Shown here: piece by piece, positions 24,945 to 34,660 of the stretch | How positions within the stretch are numbered: position 1 is the stretch's first letter | Layout: each line of letters opens with the position of its first letter | Assembly: GCA_963842975.1 (NCBI GenBank) | Contig: CAWJIH010000009.1 | Location: 248,001-312,000 of the forward strand | Direction: 5' to 3' | Length of the DNA: 64,000 nucleotides | DNA from: JACJWR01 sp963842975 | GTDB lineage: Bacteria > Actinomycetota > Actinomycetes > S36-B12 > UBA10799 | The notes under the pieces: generated by a model | What the model saw: the letters and a program-made list of their open reading frames with translations, nothing else | Told to the model about the DNA's origin: nothing | Database searches by the model: none | Made by a program: the position numbers and the translations under genes

Positions 24945-26417
24945 ATGACTGACGTGTCTCCCTCGCTTGTTATCGTGCTGGCCGCCGGTGAAGGCACCCG
25001 GATGAAGTCGTCGCGGGCCAAAGTGCTGCATCCGATTCTGGGCACCCCACTACTGGGTCATGTGCTGCGCGAAGTTGGCGGTTTGCATCCAGCCGAAACG
25101 GTGGTTGTGATCGGACACCAGCGGGAGCGGGTTGCCGAATATCTGGCGGCTGATTTTCCCGACGTGCGGTCGGCTATCCAGGACGCCCAACTCGGCACCG
25201 GCCATGCTGTTCGCTGCGCGCTCACGGCATTGGCCGAGCAAGGGGTGGAGCTCTCCGCCGGTCCAGTGGTCGTGACCGCCGGTGACACCCCGCTGCTCAC
25301 CACCGAGACTCTCGCCGCGCTGCTCGCCGAACATCAGCGGACCGGTGCCAAGGCCACCGTGCTCAGCGCGGAGTTGGCAGACCCGACAGGGTACGGCCGG
25401 ATTGTGCGTGACTCCGACGGTTCGGTGATTGGGATTGTGGAGCACAAAGACGCCGACAAGGCCCAACTCGCGCTGCGCGAAATCAACTCCGGCGTTTTCG
25501 CCTTCGACGCCGCGACACTGAACGACGCCTTGGGTCGGCTCAACACCGACAACTCACAGGGTGAGGAGTACCTCACCGACGTCCTGGGCATTGTGCACAA
25601 CGACGGTGGCCGCGTCTCCGCGTGGATTGCCGCTGATGCCGAAGATGTCCATGGCATCAACGATCGGGTCCAGTTGGCCGCTGCGGCCGCGGTCCTGCGC
25701 GACCGGATCAACGCCGCACTCATGCGCTCCGGGGTCACCATCGTCGACCCCGCCACCGCCTGGATCGCTCCAGGAGTGCGAGTCGGACGCGACGCGGTGG
25801 TGGAGCGCAACACCTCCATCGGCCCCGGTAGCGAGGTTGGGGAGGGTGCTGTGGTGGGCCCCGACACGACTCTGCTCGCCACCTACGTCGGCGCCGGCGC
25901 CTCAGTAATCCGCAGCCACTGCGATCACGCCGTCATCGGTGATTCGGCCACGGTCGGCCCTTTCACCTTCCTTCGCCCGGGTGCTGAACTGGGGGAGGCT
26001 GCCAAGGCTGGGGCGTACGTGGAAATCAAGAACGCCTCGGTCGGTGAGGCAGCGAAGGTGCCGCACCTGTCGTATGTCGGTGACGCTGAGATCGGGCCGC
26101 GGTCCAATATCGGTGCAGCCACCGTTTTCGTCAACTACGACGGCGTGCACAAACACCGCACCACCGTTGGCGCTGACGCACGGGTGGGCAGCGATTCCAT
26201 GTTGGTCGCTCCGGTCTCGGTAGGCGACGGGGCCTACACCGGAGCAGGTTCGGTGATCACTGAGGATGTGCCTGCCGGTGCGCTGGCGCTCGGGCGGGCT
26301 CGGCAGCGCAACATCGAAGGTTGGGTGCAGCGGGTTCGGCCCGGCTCGCCGGCTGCGCTTTCGGCAGCGGCGGCAGCCGAAACTTCGGGCCCGGTGGCAG
26401 CCGCCGAGGGTGAGTAG
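24945..26417 (+). CDS. glmU: Bifunctional N-acetylglucosamine-1-phosphate uridyltransferase / glucosamine-1-phosphate acetyltransferase
   Basis: Makes UDP-GlcNAc for peptidoglycan. About 490 residues. The N-terminal pyrophosphorylase domain has LAAGEGTRMKSSRAKVLHPI, QLGTGHAVRCAL, VTAGDTPLL and EINSGVFAFD. The C-terminal left-handed beta helix (hexapeptide repeats) has RPGAELGEAAKAGAYVEIKN, HLSYVGDAEIG and FVNYDGVHKHRT, the acetyl-CoA-binding region. An Ala-rich tail of about 30 residues is typical of actinobacterial GlmU. Followed by prs, the usual neighbour. Confidence 0.97.
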   Translation: MTDVSPSLVIVLAAGEGTRMKSSRAKVLHPILGTPLLGHVLREVGGLHPAETVVVIGHQRERVAEYLAADFPDVRSAIQDAQLGTGHAVRCALTALAEQGVELSAGPVVVTAGDTPLLTTETLAALLAEHQRTGAKATVLSAELADPTGYGRIVRDSDGSVIGIVEHKDADKAQLALREINSGVFAFDAATLNDALGRLNTDNSQGEEYLTDVLGIVHNDGGRVSAWIAADAEDVHGINDRVQLAAAAAVLRDRINAALMRSGVTIVDPATAWIAPGVRVGRDAVVERNTSIGPGSEVGEGAVVGPDTTLLATYVGAGASVIRSHCDHAVIGDSATVGPFTFLRPGAELGEAAKAGAYVEIKNASVGEAAKVPHLSYVGDAEIGPRSNIGAATVFVNYDGVHKHRTTVGADARVGSDSMLVAPVSVGDGAYTGAGSVITEDVPAGALALGRARQRNIEGWVQRVRPGSPAALSAAAAAETSGPVAAAEGE

Positions 26418-26491
26418 TCGGCATCAGTGATGGCCCATCGACTGGCGGCCCCTAGGATGACAGCCGAACGTCTGTTGACTGGAGGTCGAGC

Positions 26492-27472
26492 GTGACGCAG
26501 ATCATTCAAACGCCCCAGAAGAAGCTCAAACTCTTCGCTGGTCGCTCCCACCCGGAGCTAGCCGAGCACGTCGCCGCTGAATTGGGCATTTCACTGGCAC
26601 CTACATCCGCGTACGACTTCGCCAACGGTGAAATGTTTATCCGCTTCGAGGAGAGCGTGCGCGGCACGGACTCCTTCGTGTTGCAGAGCCACGGACACGA
26701 CATCAACAAGTGGATCATGGAACAGTTGATCATGGTTGATGCCCTGAAGCGTGCATCGGCGAAGCGGATCACCGTGATCATGCCGTTCTACGGATACGCC
26801 CGGCAAGACAAGAAGCACCGAGGCCGGGAACCCATCACAGCCCGGCTCATGGCGGATTTGTTCCGTACCGCCGGGGCGGACCGGTTGATGGCCGTGGATC
26901 TGCACACCAGTCAGATTCAGGGCTTCTTCGACGGCCCGGTGGACCACCTCTTCGCGTTGCCAGTGCTCAGCGAGTACGTGGCCGACAACGTGGACCTTTC
27001 GAAGGTCACGGTGGTGAGCCCCGATGCCGGTCGAGTGCGGGTTGCCGAGCGATGGACCGACGTCTTGGGCACACCGCTGGCGATCATCCACAAGCGCCGG
27101 GACCCGGATGTGCCCAACCAGGTGAAAGTCTTCGAGGTCGTCGGTGAGGTGAAGGACCGGGTGTGTGTGGTGGTCGACGACATGATCGACACCGGCGGCA
27201 CCATCGTGAAGGCAGCAGACACCCTTTTCGACCAGGGCGCCGCGGATGTGATCGTCACCGCCACTCACGGGGTGCTCAGTGACCCGGCAACCGAGCGGCT
27301 GAAGAACTCCCGGATCTCGGAAGTGATCGTCACCGACACCCTCCCAATCGCCTCTGAGAAGCGCATCGACAAACTGACAGTCCTGCCAATCGCTCCGCTG
27401 ATCGCGAAGGCCATCAGCGAGGTCTTCACCGATGGTTCGGTGACCAGCCTCTTTGGATCTCCCAACGGGTGA
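26492..27472 (+). CDS. prs: Ribose-phosphate pyrophosphokinase
   Basis: Forms PRPP from ribose 5-phosphate and ATP for nucleotide, His and Trp synthesis. The 326-residue protein has the class I signatures YDFANGEMFIRFEESVRGTD, the flexible-loop YGYARQDKKHRGREPITARL, DLHTSQIQGFFDGPVDHL and the PRPP loop VVVDDMIDTGGTIVKAA. GTG start with GGAGG about 8 nt upstream. A TAGGAT box at 26453-26458 is a likely -10 element with a short leader. Confidence 0.97.
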   Translation: MTQIIQTPQKKLKLFAGRSHPELAEHVAAELGISLAPTSAYDFANGEMFIRFEESVRGTDSFVLQSHGHDINKWIMEQLIMVDALKRASAKRITVIMPFYGYARQDKKHRGREPITARLMADLFRTAGADRLMAVDLHTSQIQGFFDGPVDHLFALPVLSEYVADNVDLSKVTVVSPDAGRVRVAERWTDVLGTPLAIIHKRRDPDVPNQVKVFEVVGEVKDRVCVVVDDMIDTGGTIVKAADTLFDQGAADVIVTATHGVLSDPATERLKNSRISEVIVTDTLPIASEKRIDKLTVLPIAPLIAKAISEVFTDGSVTSLFGSPNG

Positions 27473-27605
27473 CTGTTAGGCTCTGACCCGTTCGGCGAGG
27501 GCGGTACCCACCGCCGTGATCGACGAGCCTGATGCCTGCACCGCTGGTTCACGTCTGCGCTCCTCATCGCCGCCACCACGACGTACACATTGAAGGAGCA
27601 CTTCC

Positions 27606-28187
27606 ATGACTCAGGTCAAACTTGCGGCCGAACCGCGCACTGAATACGGCAAGGGTGTGTCGCGGCGACTGCGCGCCACCGGTCGGGTCCCAGCCGTCAT
27701 CTACGGTCACTCCGCCGAAACCATCACTTTGTCGCTGGACGCCCACGACCTCATGCTGGCGCTGAAGCAGCCCAAGGTGGTCCTTGAGGTTGCACTCGAA
27801 GGTGAAACCCACACGGTTGCCCCTCGCGACGTTCAACGGCACCCGTTCAAGCCGATCATCGAGCACGTCGATCTGGTCCTCTTGTCGCGGCGCGAGATCC
27901 GCGAGCGCCTGGTCCTCGGGCAAGCCATGGCCAAGGCCGAAGAGATCGCAAGCGAGCGCGAACTTGACGCGGTCGCGGTGCAGAACGCAGTGAGCGAGAT
28001 CCTCGCCGATGACGACAACGACTACGACGCTGACCAGGCCATTGCTCTTGCTCTGGAGCAGGTGGAAGAGGCGATGAAGGCTCAGGCCGAGGCTGCTGCT
28101 GCCGCCGCTGCCGCTGCGGACCAGGCCAGCGCGGCTGAGGGAGCCGAAGATGGTGCCGGCGAGGCCGCAGAGGCGAGCGAGGGCTGA
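27606..28187 (+). CDS. rplY: 50S ribosomal protein L25/general stress protein Ctc (bL25)
   Basis: bL25 of the long CTC type binds 5S rRNA. The N-terminal domain (residues 1-95) shows RTEYGKGVSRRLRATGRVPA and VIYGHSAETI, and the beta domain follows (PFKPIIEHVDLVLLSRREI). The C-terminal ~45 residues are an acidic, Ala-rich tail. In-frame codons after the TGA continue the same Ala/Asp-rich composition to a second TGA at about 28233, so the annotated stop may be a recent change or an error. ATG start with AAGGAG upstream. The tail region abuts pth. Confidence 0.94.
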   Translation: MTQVKLAAEPRTEYGKGVSRRLRATGRVPAVIYGHSAETITLSLDAHDLMLALKQPKVVLEVALEGETHTVAPRDVQRHPFKPIIEHVDLVLLSRREIRERLVLGQAMAKAEEIASERELDAVAVQNAVSEILADDDNDYDADQAIALALEQVEEAMKAQAEAAAAAAAAADQASAAEGAEDGAGEAAEASEG

Positions 28188-28228
28188 GCCTCGCAGTCCG
28201 AAGACGACGCTGCTGCTGCATCCCGGGC

Positions 28229-28789
28229 TGGCTGATCGTCGGTTTGGGGAACCCTGGCACTGAGTACGCAGCAACCCGGCACAACATCGGCTTCGATGTG
28301 GTTGATCACCTCGCTGACGTTTCCGACGTGAGGCTCAAACGTCATCGCCGGGCGATGGCTGAGGCCGGACAAGGCAGGGTTGCCGGGCACCCCGCGGTGC
28401 TGGCCAAGCCGCTCACGTTCATGAACAACTCGGGTTCTGCGGTGTCCGGTTTGGTGTCCTACTACGGTGTGGATGTCGAGCGGATAGTGGTGATCCACGA
28501 CGAACTTGACCTGCCTCTCGGAGGCCTGCGGATCAAGCGCGGCGGCGGTGACGGCGGCCACAACGGGCTCAAGTCGATCCGTTCGAGTCTTGGTACCGGC
28601 GAGTTTCTGCGGGTGCGGGTGGGTATCGGACGACCCCCTGGCCGGATGGATCCTGCCGCGTACGTGCTGCGGCGATTCGCCCCGGCCGAGCGAGCCGACG
28701 TTGGTCTGGTGGTGTCGGAAGCCTCCGATGCGGTGGAATGCCTGCTGACGCAAGGACTTGCTCCGGCGCAGAACCGGTTCAACCGCTAG
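28229..28789 (+). CDS. pth: Peptidyl-tRNA hydrolase (start codon unclear)
   Basis: Recycles peptidyl-tRNAs that drop off ribosomes. The family N-terminus WLIVGLGNPGTEYAATRHNI is encoded from 28229, with catalytic His in TRHNIGF, KPLTFMNNSGSAV, VIHDELDLPLGGLRIKRGGG and GHNGLKSIRSSLGT. The only conventional start in frame is TTG at 28244, which would delete the conserved WLIVG strand. Between 28139 and 28229 there is no in-frame ATG, GTG or TTG. A CTG start (28184 or 28232) or a lost base upstream are the options; I give the first conserved codon as the 5' limit. Confidence 0.88.
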   Translation, partial: WLIVGLGNPGTEYAATRHNIGFDVVDHLADVSDVRLKRHRRAMAEAGQGRVAGHPAVLAKPLTFMNNSGSAVSGLVSYYGVDVERIVVIHDELDLPLGGLRIKRGGGDGGHNGLKSIRSSLGTGEFLRVRVGIGRPPGRMDPAAYVLRRFAPAERADVGLVVSEASDAVECLLTQGLAPAQNRFNR

Positions 28790-28879
28790 CTGGTGGCGTA
28801 CGGTTGGCCCAGGCCTGCCTTGCCAACCGATTCGACTGCTGCTGATCCGCAGCGGTCCCGAGGAGTCTGATCCGACCTC

Positions 28880-29707
28880 ATGAACCAGAACGTTTCCGTC
28901 GACGACGCCGAGTTGGGTGTCGAGTTGGCCCGCACCGCTGGGGACCTCCTGCGCCAATTCCGAACCGAATTTGCCGGCCCGGCGAACGCAGATGCGCGCA
29001 CGGTGGCAAATGCGCTGCGCGATGCCGCAGATGCGGCATCGCAGGCCTACCTGGGGGCCGAACTCGCCGATCGCCGCCCAAGCGATGCGGTGTTGAGCGA
29101 GGAAGCGGCCGATTCTGCCGAGCGGGACACCGCCGATCGGGTGTGGATCATCGACCCGCTCGACGGCACCTGGGAATACGGCATGGGTCGGGAAGACTGG
29201 GCGGTGCACATCGCCCTGTGGGAACGTCAACCAGCGCCGGCCGGGCAGTTGGTTCTTGGGGTGGTGTCGATCCCAGACGAAGGAGTTGTGTTCACCTCCG
29301 CCGTACCGCCGAAATTGCCACCGCTGGACCTGTCCCGGCCGTTGCGCATCATCGCCTCACGCAGTCGTCCACCGGCGATGCTGGACCTGGTCGCCGAGAC
29401 TCTCGCCGCTGCCTGGGCGGACCTGGGCGGTCCGGCGGAAGCCGAGGTGGTGCAGGTCGGCTCGGTGGGGGCGAAGGTGGCTCGGCTCCTCACCGGGCGG
29501 GCTGAGGTATACCTGCACGACACCGGCTTCTACGAGTGGGACGTTGCCGCGCCCTACGCGGTCGCGCAGGCCGCCGGGTGCGTGGTGGCGCATATCGACG
29601 GTGCCGAGGTCACCTTCAACCATCGCCCGCCGTACGTGACCAGCCTGATGGCAGTTCGGCCAGAGTTGGCGGCAGCCGTGGCTTCCGCAGTGCGCAGCTC
29701 CGCGTAG
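28880..29707 (+). CDS. 3'(2'),5'-bisphosphate nucleotidase / inositol monophosphatase family (CysQ-like)
   Basis: A 275-residue Li-sensitive phosphatase-fold protein, likely acting on PAP/PAPS or an inositol phosphate. Metal-binding signatures are LSEEAADSAE (motif E-E), VWIIDPLDGTWEYGMGREDW and the C-terminal HDTGFYEWDVAAPYAVAQAA (W-D-x-A). PAP is the product of sulfotransferases, so it could matter for the sulfotransferase in the island 15 kb away, but that link is inference. ATG start, followed 10 nt later by mfd. Confidence 0.87.
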   Translation: MNQNVSVDDAELGVELARTAGDLLRQFRTEFAGPANADARTVANALRDAADAASQAYLGAELADRRPSDAVLSEEAADSAERDTADRVWIIDPLDGTWEYGMGREDWAVHIALWERQPAPAGQLVLGVVSIPDEGVVFTSAVPPKLPPLDLSRPLRIIASRSRPPAMLDLVAETLAAAWADLGGPAEAEVVQVGSVGAKVARLLTGRAEVYLHDTGFYEWDVAAPYAVAQAAGCVVAHIDGAEVTFNHRPPYVTSLMAVRPELAAAVASAVRSSA

Positions 29708-29710
29708 GCT
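29705..29710 (+). promoter_or_regulatory. -10 element of mfd (leaderless)
   Basis: TAGGCT overlaps the stop of the upstream phosphatase gene and is followed by exactly 7 nt before the mfd GTG. A weak TTCCGC at 29683-29688 could be the -35 element (16-bp spacer). Confidence 0.5.
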
Positions 29711-29717
29711 AGGCGCC

Positions 29718-32700
29718 GTGTCGCTGACCGGCCTGGAGAATCTGCTCACTGATGATCCGGCGGCTCGCCAGTGGACCGCCGCGTCCCGGTCGCGCCAGCA
29801 GGTGTCCCTGCGGCTGACCGCACCCGCAGGGGCCTACGGTGTGCTGTCGGCGCTAGCCGCCCATCCAGACCACGGCGATCGGCCGTTGTTGGTGGTCACA
29901 CCGACTGTCCGTGCCGCGGAGGACCTCACAGCCGAGATCGCGGAACTGCTGGGTGAGCATGCGGTTGCGCTGTTCAATGCCTGGGAGACGTTGCCGCACG
30001 AACGGCTCAGCCCAAGCGCCGACGTGGTGGGTCAACGCCTGGCCGTCTTGCGCAGACTCGCGGCGCCGAACCAGGAAGTCCCGGACTCAGCCCAAGGACC
30101 CCTGGCAGTGGTGGTGGCGCCAGTCCGGGCAGTGCTGCAACCCATCGTCGCCGGGCTTGGTCAGGTGGAGCCGGTGGCACTGCGCACGGGTGATGAGATC
30201 GCGCCGCTGGTCCTAGCCACGCGACTGACGGCCACCGGCTACGCCCGCACCGACCTAGTGGAACGCCGCGGACAGTTCGCTGTGCGAGGCGGAATCGTCG
30301 ACGTCTTTCCACCCACCAGCGATCACCCGATCCGGCTGGAGTTCTTCGGCGACGAAGTCGAGCAGCTGCGCTACTTCGCGGTCACCGACCAACGGTCACT
30401 TGCCGTCACCGACCAACTCTGGGCGCCGGTCTGCCGGGAGCTCCTCCTCACCGACGACGTGCGTGCCAAAGCTGCGACGCAGCTGCGGGAGTATCCGCAG
30501 TTGGCGGATCTGCTCGGCCCGGTGTCAGAGGGAATCGCAGTGGAGGGGATGGAGGCGATCGCACCATTGGTGGTCGACGGGCTCACGACCTTGGCCGAGT
30601 TGCTGCCCGAGGATGCTGCCGTGGTGGTGGTCGATCCGGATCGAGTCGCGGCCCGCGCCGACGAGTTGGTGGCCACGTCTGAGGAGTTCCTGGCCGCAGG
30701 CTGGGACGTCGCCGCAGGCGGTGGAAAGGTGCCGGTAGCACTGGCGGAGTCGGCCTACCGTTCGCTCGCACAGATTCGGACCACGGCAGACCATCGAGGT
30801 CAGGCCTGGTGGCAGTTGACGCCGTTCTCCGCCGAGCCGACGGACGAAACCGAAACCGCGCCTGCCGAACGCAGCGAGTCGGGCATCGACCTGCGTTTGG
30901 ATGCCGCCGGAGCCCCGCGCTACCGCGGCGATGTGCCGCTGGCGGCAACCGATATTGGTTCCCGGTTGGATGAAGGCGATCGGGTGATTGTGGTCGCGGG
31001 CGGGCACGGATCAGCCCAACGGCTGGTGGAACGATTCGCCGAACTCGACCTGCCCGCGCGGATTGCCGAGGCCGGGGACGTCGCCGGGGTGCACGGTGCT
31101 GGCAGCGCTGTTCCGAACAGTGACGAGCCGACCGTGGTGGTGACGACCGGACGCTGGCAGACCGGATTCGTCGACGATGTCGCCCGCCTGGTGGTCCTCA
31201 CCGAATCAGACTTGATGGGCGCCTCGTCAACCACGCAAACACAGCGGATGCCCACGCGGCGGCGGCGCGCGGTTGATCCGCTGACCTTGGCCACGGGCGA
31301 CTATGTGGTGCATGAGCAGCACGGTGTCGGCCGCTATGTGGAAATGATCGAGCGCACGGTTGCCGGCTCCACCCGTGAGTACCTGGTGATCGAGTACGCC
31401 CCGAGCAAGCGGGGCCAGCCGCCGGACCGGCTATTTGTGCCCACGGATCAACTGGATCAGGTGAGCCGCTACGTCGGCGGGGAAGCGCCTTCGGTCCACC
31501 GGCTGGGAGGTGCGGACTGGCAGAAGGCCAAGGGGAAGGCGCGCAAAGCCGTCCGCCAAATCGTTGATGGCCTGGTGAAACTGTATGCCGCCCGGCAGCG
31601 CGCCAAGGGGCGTGCGTTCGGCCCGGACACACCGTGGCAGCGCGAACTCGAAGACGCGTTTCCCTATCAGGAAACCCCCGATCAACTCGCCAGCATCGAT
31701 GAGGTGAAGGCGGACATGGCCCAGCCGGTCCCGATGGATCGGGTGATTTGCGGCGACGTCGGCTTCGGCAAGACCGAGATTGCCGTGCGGGCCGCGTTCA
31801 AGGCTGTGGCCGATGGCACCCAGGTGATTGTGCTTGTGCCCACCACGCTGTTGGCCCGTCAGCACCTGCAGACCTTCACCGAGCGCTTCGCCGCGTTCCC
31901 GGTGAAAGTTGCCGGCCTGAGTCGATTCACGAGTGACGCCGAAGCTCGAGCCGTGCTGGCAGGGCTCGCGGATGGCAGCGTCGACGTCGTGATCGGCACC
32001 CACCGGCTGCTCGGCCCGAAGACGAAACTGAAGAATCTCGGGCTGGTCATCATCGATGAGGAGCAGCGTTTCGGCGTCGAACACAAGGAGCATCTCAAGG
32101 CCTTGCGCACGAACGTCGACGTGCTGACGATGTCAGCCACCCCGATTCCACGCACGCTTGAGATGGCCGTCACCGGGATTCGCGAGATGTCCACCATCAC
32201 AACTCCGCCGGAAGAGCGGTTGCCGGTCTTGACCTTCGTCGGCCCCTATAACGACCGTCAAGTGGCCGCGGCGATCCGCCGGGAACTCACCCGCGACGGG
32301 CAGGTTTTCTTCCTGCACAATCGGGTGGCGTCGATCAACAAGATGGCGGCCAAGATCGCCGAATTGGTGCCGGAGGCCCGAATCGCGGTGGCACATGGGC
32401 AGATGAATGAGGACGCCCTCGAGAAGGTGATGGTGGACTTCTGGGAACGTTCCTTCGACGTGCTGGTGTCCACCACGATCGTCGAATCCGGCCTCGACAT
32501 TCCGAATGCCAATACCTTGATTGTGGATCGCGCCGAACGCTTCGGGCTGAGTCAACTGCACCAGATTCGTGGTCGAGTCGGGCGTGGTCGGGACCGCGCC
32601 TACGCCTACTTCTTCTTCGATGCCGACACCCCCTTGAGTGAAACTGCCTACGAGCGGCTGAGCACCATCGCCGCGCACACGGACCTCGGATCCGGCATGG

Positions 32701-33329
32701 CTGTAGCCATGAAGGACCTTGAGATTCGGGGGGCGGGAAACCTCCTCGGTGGCGAGCAGTCCGGCCACATCGCAGACGTTGGCTTCGACCTCTACGTGCG
32801 GATGGTCGGCGAAGCACTTGCGGAAGTGAAGGGTGAGGGCGACGCTGTGGCCGAAGGTCCGGGCACCCGGGTGGAACTGCCGCTGGATGCGCACATCCCA
32901 AGGTCCTACGTGCCGGACGAACGTTTGCGCCTGGAGGCATACCGCCGACTCGCGGAGGCCAACACCGACGATGCCGTCACCGAACTGCACGACGAATTGG
33001 TGGATCGATACGGCCGCCTGCCCGACCCGGTGGAGGCCTTGGTCGCCGCCGCGCGGCTGCGGATTCGGCTCCGCGGAATTGGCGTCACCGAAATCACGGC
33101 AGCCGGCAACCGGATTCGGATTGAGGGCCTGGCATTGCCCGATTCGATGCAGGTGAGGTTGCACCGGCTCTATCCAGAGGCGACCCTGAAACCTGCAAGC
33201 AGGACGGTGCTCCTCCCGATGCCGAAGACCGCTAGAGTCGGGGGGAAACCATTGGTCGGATCCGACCTCATGGCATGGGTCGACAAGTTCATCGATTCAG
33301 TGGCTGGGCTCGCAACACCCGCCCGCTGA
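29718..33329 (+). CDS. mfd: Transcription-repair coupling factor
   Basis: ATP-dependent translocase that removes stalled RNA polymerase from lesions and recruits UvrA. The 1203-residue protein is full length. A UvrB-like N-terminal module (NAWETLPHERLSPSADVVGQ, RRGQFAVRGGIVDVFPPTSD) precedes the RNAP-interaction domain (YVVHEQHGVGRYVEM). The RecG-like motor has GDVGFGKTEIAVRAAF (Walker A), IIDEEQRFGVEHKE (DEEQ), MSATPIPRTLEMA, HNRV and QIRGRVGRGRDRAYAYFF. A C-terminal D7 domain follows. GTG start; leaderless. Confidence 0.97.
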   Translation: MSLTGLENLLTDDPAARQWTAASRSRQQVSLRLTAPAGAYGVLSALAAHPDHGDRPLLVVTPTVRAAEDLTAEIAELLGEHAVALFNAWETLPHERLSPSADVVGQRLAVLRRLAAPNQEVPDSAQGPLAVVVAPVRAVLQPIVAGLGQVEPVALRTGDEIAPLVLATRLTATGYARTDLVERRGQFAVRGGIVDVFPPTSDHPIRLEFFGDEVEQLRYFAVTDQRSLAVTDQLWAPVCRELLLTDDVRAKAATQLREYPQLADLLGPVSEGIAVEGMEAIAPLVVDGLTTLAELLPEDAAVVVVDPDRVAARADELVATSEEFLAAGWDVAAGGGKVPVALAESAYRSLAQIRTTADHRGQAWWQLTPFSAEPTDETETAPAERSESGIDLRLDAAGAPRYRGDVPLAATDIGSRLDEGDRVIVVAGGHGSAQRLVERFAELDLPARIAEAGDVAGVHGAGSAVPNSDEPTVVVTTGRWQTGFVDDVARLVVLTESDLMGASSTTQTQRMPTRRRRAVDPLTLATGDYVVHEQHGVGRYVEMIERTVAGSTREYLVIEYAPSKRGQPPDRLFVPTDQLDQVSRYVGGEAPSVHRLGGADWQKAKGKARKAVRQIVDGLVKLYAARQRAKGRAFGPDTPWQRELEDAFPYQETPDQLASIDEVKADMAQPVPMDRVICGDVGFGKTEIAVRAAFKAVADGTQVIVLVPTTLLARQHLQTFTERFAAFPVKVAGLSRFTSDAEARAVLAGLADGSVDVVIGTHRLLGPKTKLKNLGLVIIDEEQRFGVEHKEHLKALRTNVDVLTMSATPIPRTLEMAVTGIREMSTITTPPEERLPVLTFVGPYNDRQVAAAIRRELTRDGQVFFLHNRVASINKMAAKIAELVPEARIAVAHGQMNEDALEKVMVDFWERSFDVLVSTTIVESGLDIPNANTLIVDRAERFGLSQLHQIRGRVGRGRDRAYAYFFFDADTPLSETAYERLSTIAAHTDLGSGMAVAMKDLEIRGAGNLLGGEQSGHIADVGFDLYVRMVGEALAEVKGEGDAVAEGPGTRVELPLDAHIPRSYVPDERLRLEAYRRLAEANTDDAVTELHDELVDRYGRLPDPVEALVAAARLRIRLRGIGVTEITAAGNRIRIEGLALPDSMQVRLHRLYPEATLKPASRTVLLPMPKTARVGGKPLVGSDLMAWVDKFIDSVAGLATPAR

Positions 33330-33345
33330 CCACAAGGAGGCACAC

Positions 33346-34000
33346 GTGATGATTCGCCGTCGGGTGAAGGTCGGGGTCGGCATTGCCCTGGCCGGGATGG
33401 CTTTGTCGGCCTGTGCTGGCACCTCCCAGGCTGGCTCGGCGGTGGTGTGGGATTCCGGTCGCATCACGGAGGAGCAGCTCGCCGAGCAGGTGGACATCAT
33501 TGCGGCCATCGATAACCTCGATGTATCACCGCAACTGACGAACGAGGTACTCAACTTCCTTGCCCAGGAGGTCCTCATCACGGAGGCTGCCGACCGACTG
33601 GGGGTGTCTGTGACCCCGGGGAACGTGGAGCGGGGTGCCGTTGAGGCAATCGAAGCTAGCGGCGGGGAGGAAGAGATCGCCGCGAACCTGGCGGCAGCGT
33701 CGGAGGCCGAATTCGACGATTACGTTGAACTCATCGGCTCGTTGGTGCGCCGCAACCTGCTGCTCGAACAAATCGCTGAAAACCTGGCACCCGAGTCTGC
33801 CGAGTCTGGTCTGCCAGAAGAGGTGCTGGACTACTTGTCCGAGACCAGCGTGGAGATCAACCTCGGACACAAACCCGCGCTTCGGGGTGTGGGATCCGTT
33901 GAACCTGGCGGCACGGACGAATCCGGATCAACTTTCGCGCCCAGCCGACAATGCAGAGGCGGAGCTGCCCGAAGGCTTCATCCTGCCGGAGGGCAACTAG
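33346..34000 (+). pseudogene. SurA_N-like lipoprotein, split by one indel
   Basis: Extracytoplasmic lipoprotein with a SurA N-terminal-like chaperone domain. The signal peptide carries lipobox LSAC (residues ~20-23), and the domain follows with SGRITEEQLAEQVDIIAAI and NEVLNFLAQEVLITEAADRL. The first frame loses the family pattern after VEINLGH. The expected C-terminus, PRFGVWDPLNLAARTNPDQL and an acidic end, lies in the next frame and stops at 34000. Removing one A from the AAA at 33871-33873 restores a continuous protein of about 217 residues. A strong AAGGAGG precedes the GTG/ATG starts. It sits between mfd and mazG, a conserved actinobacterial position. Confidence 0.82.
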
Positions 34001-34021
34001 ACCGACGCACTGCGCGAACTC

Positions 34022-34660
34022 GTGGCGGTGATGAACACCTTGAGATCGCCAGGGGGCTGCCCGTGGGACGCCGAACAGACTCACACGAGTCTGCTGCCGT
34101 ACCTGCTTGAGGAAACTTACGAAACCATCGAGGCCGTGGAGTCCGGCGATATCGCAGGGCTAGAGGAAGAACTCGGCGATCTGCTGCTGCAGGTGGTGTT
34201 TCACGCGCGCATCGCATCGGAGTCGCCGTCGGGGTTCGATATCGACGACGTGGCCGCTGGAATCACCGAGAAGTTGATCCGCCGTCACCCGCACGTTTTC
34301 GCCGACGACGAGGTTCCGACCGATGGGGACGCTCGCTGGTGGGAACTGAAGCAGGCGGAGAAGAGTCGGACGTCGGTCACGCAGGGGGTTCCGCTGGGCT
34401 TACCTGCACTTGCGTTGGCCACAAAACTGCGGCACCGGTCTCGAGCCGGCGGCCTCGAGGTCGAGCCTGCGGATCCGCCCGCCCAGAGGGCCGCAGCGGA
34501 GCTGCTCGCTAGCTTCGGTGATGACCCGCACGCTTTGGGTGAGGTGTTTATGGCGCTGGTGGTGGAAGCCGATCGCAGGGGGTGGGACGCCGAATCGGTG
34601 GCCCGATCCGCGGCCAGGTCCTACCGCGACCGACTGCGCGCCGCCGAGACGGAACAATGA
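34022..34660 (+). CDS. mazG: Nucleoside triphosphate pyrophosphohydrolase MazG
   Basis: Hydrolyses NTPs, including aberrant ones, to NMP and PPi. The 212-residue protein shows MNTLRSPGGCPWDAEQTHTS, the metal-binding EETYETIEAV and ELGDLLLQVVFHA (E-x3-E...E-x2-D), then RHPHVFAD and WWELKQAEK. The start is GTG; the stop codon of the preceding gene is only 21 nt upstream in the same frame, limiting the choices. The end overlaps the ABC1-kinase gene by 4 nt. Confidence 0.92.
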   Translation: MAVMNTLRSPGGCPWDAEQTHTSLLPYLLEETYETIEAVESGDIAGLEEELGDLLLQVVFHARIASESPSGFDIDDVAAGITEKLIRRHPHVFADDEVPTDGDARWWELKQAEKSRTSVTQGVPLGLPALALATKLRHRSRAGGLEVEPADPPAQRAAAELLASFGDDPHALGEVFMALVVEADRRGWDAESVARSAARSYRDRLRAAETEQ

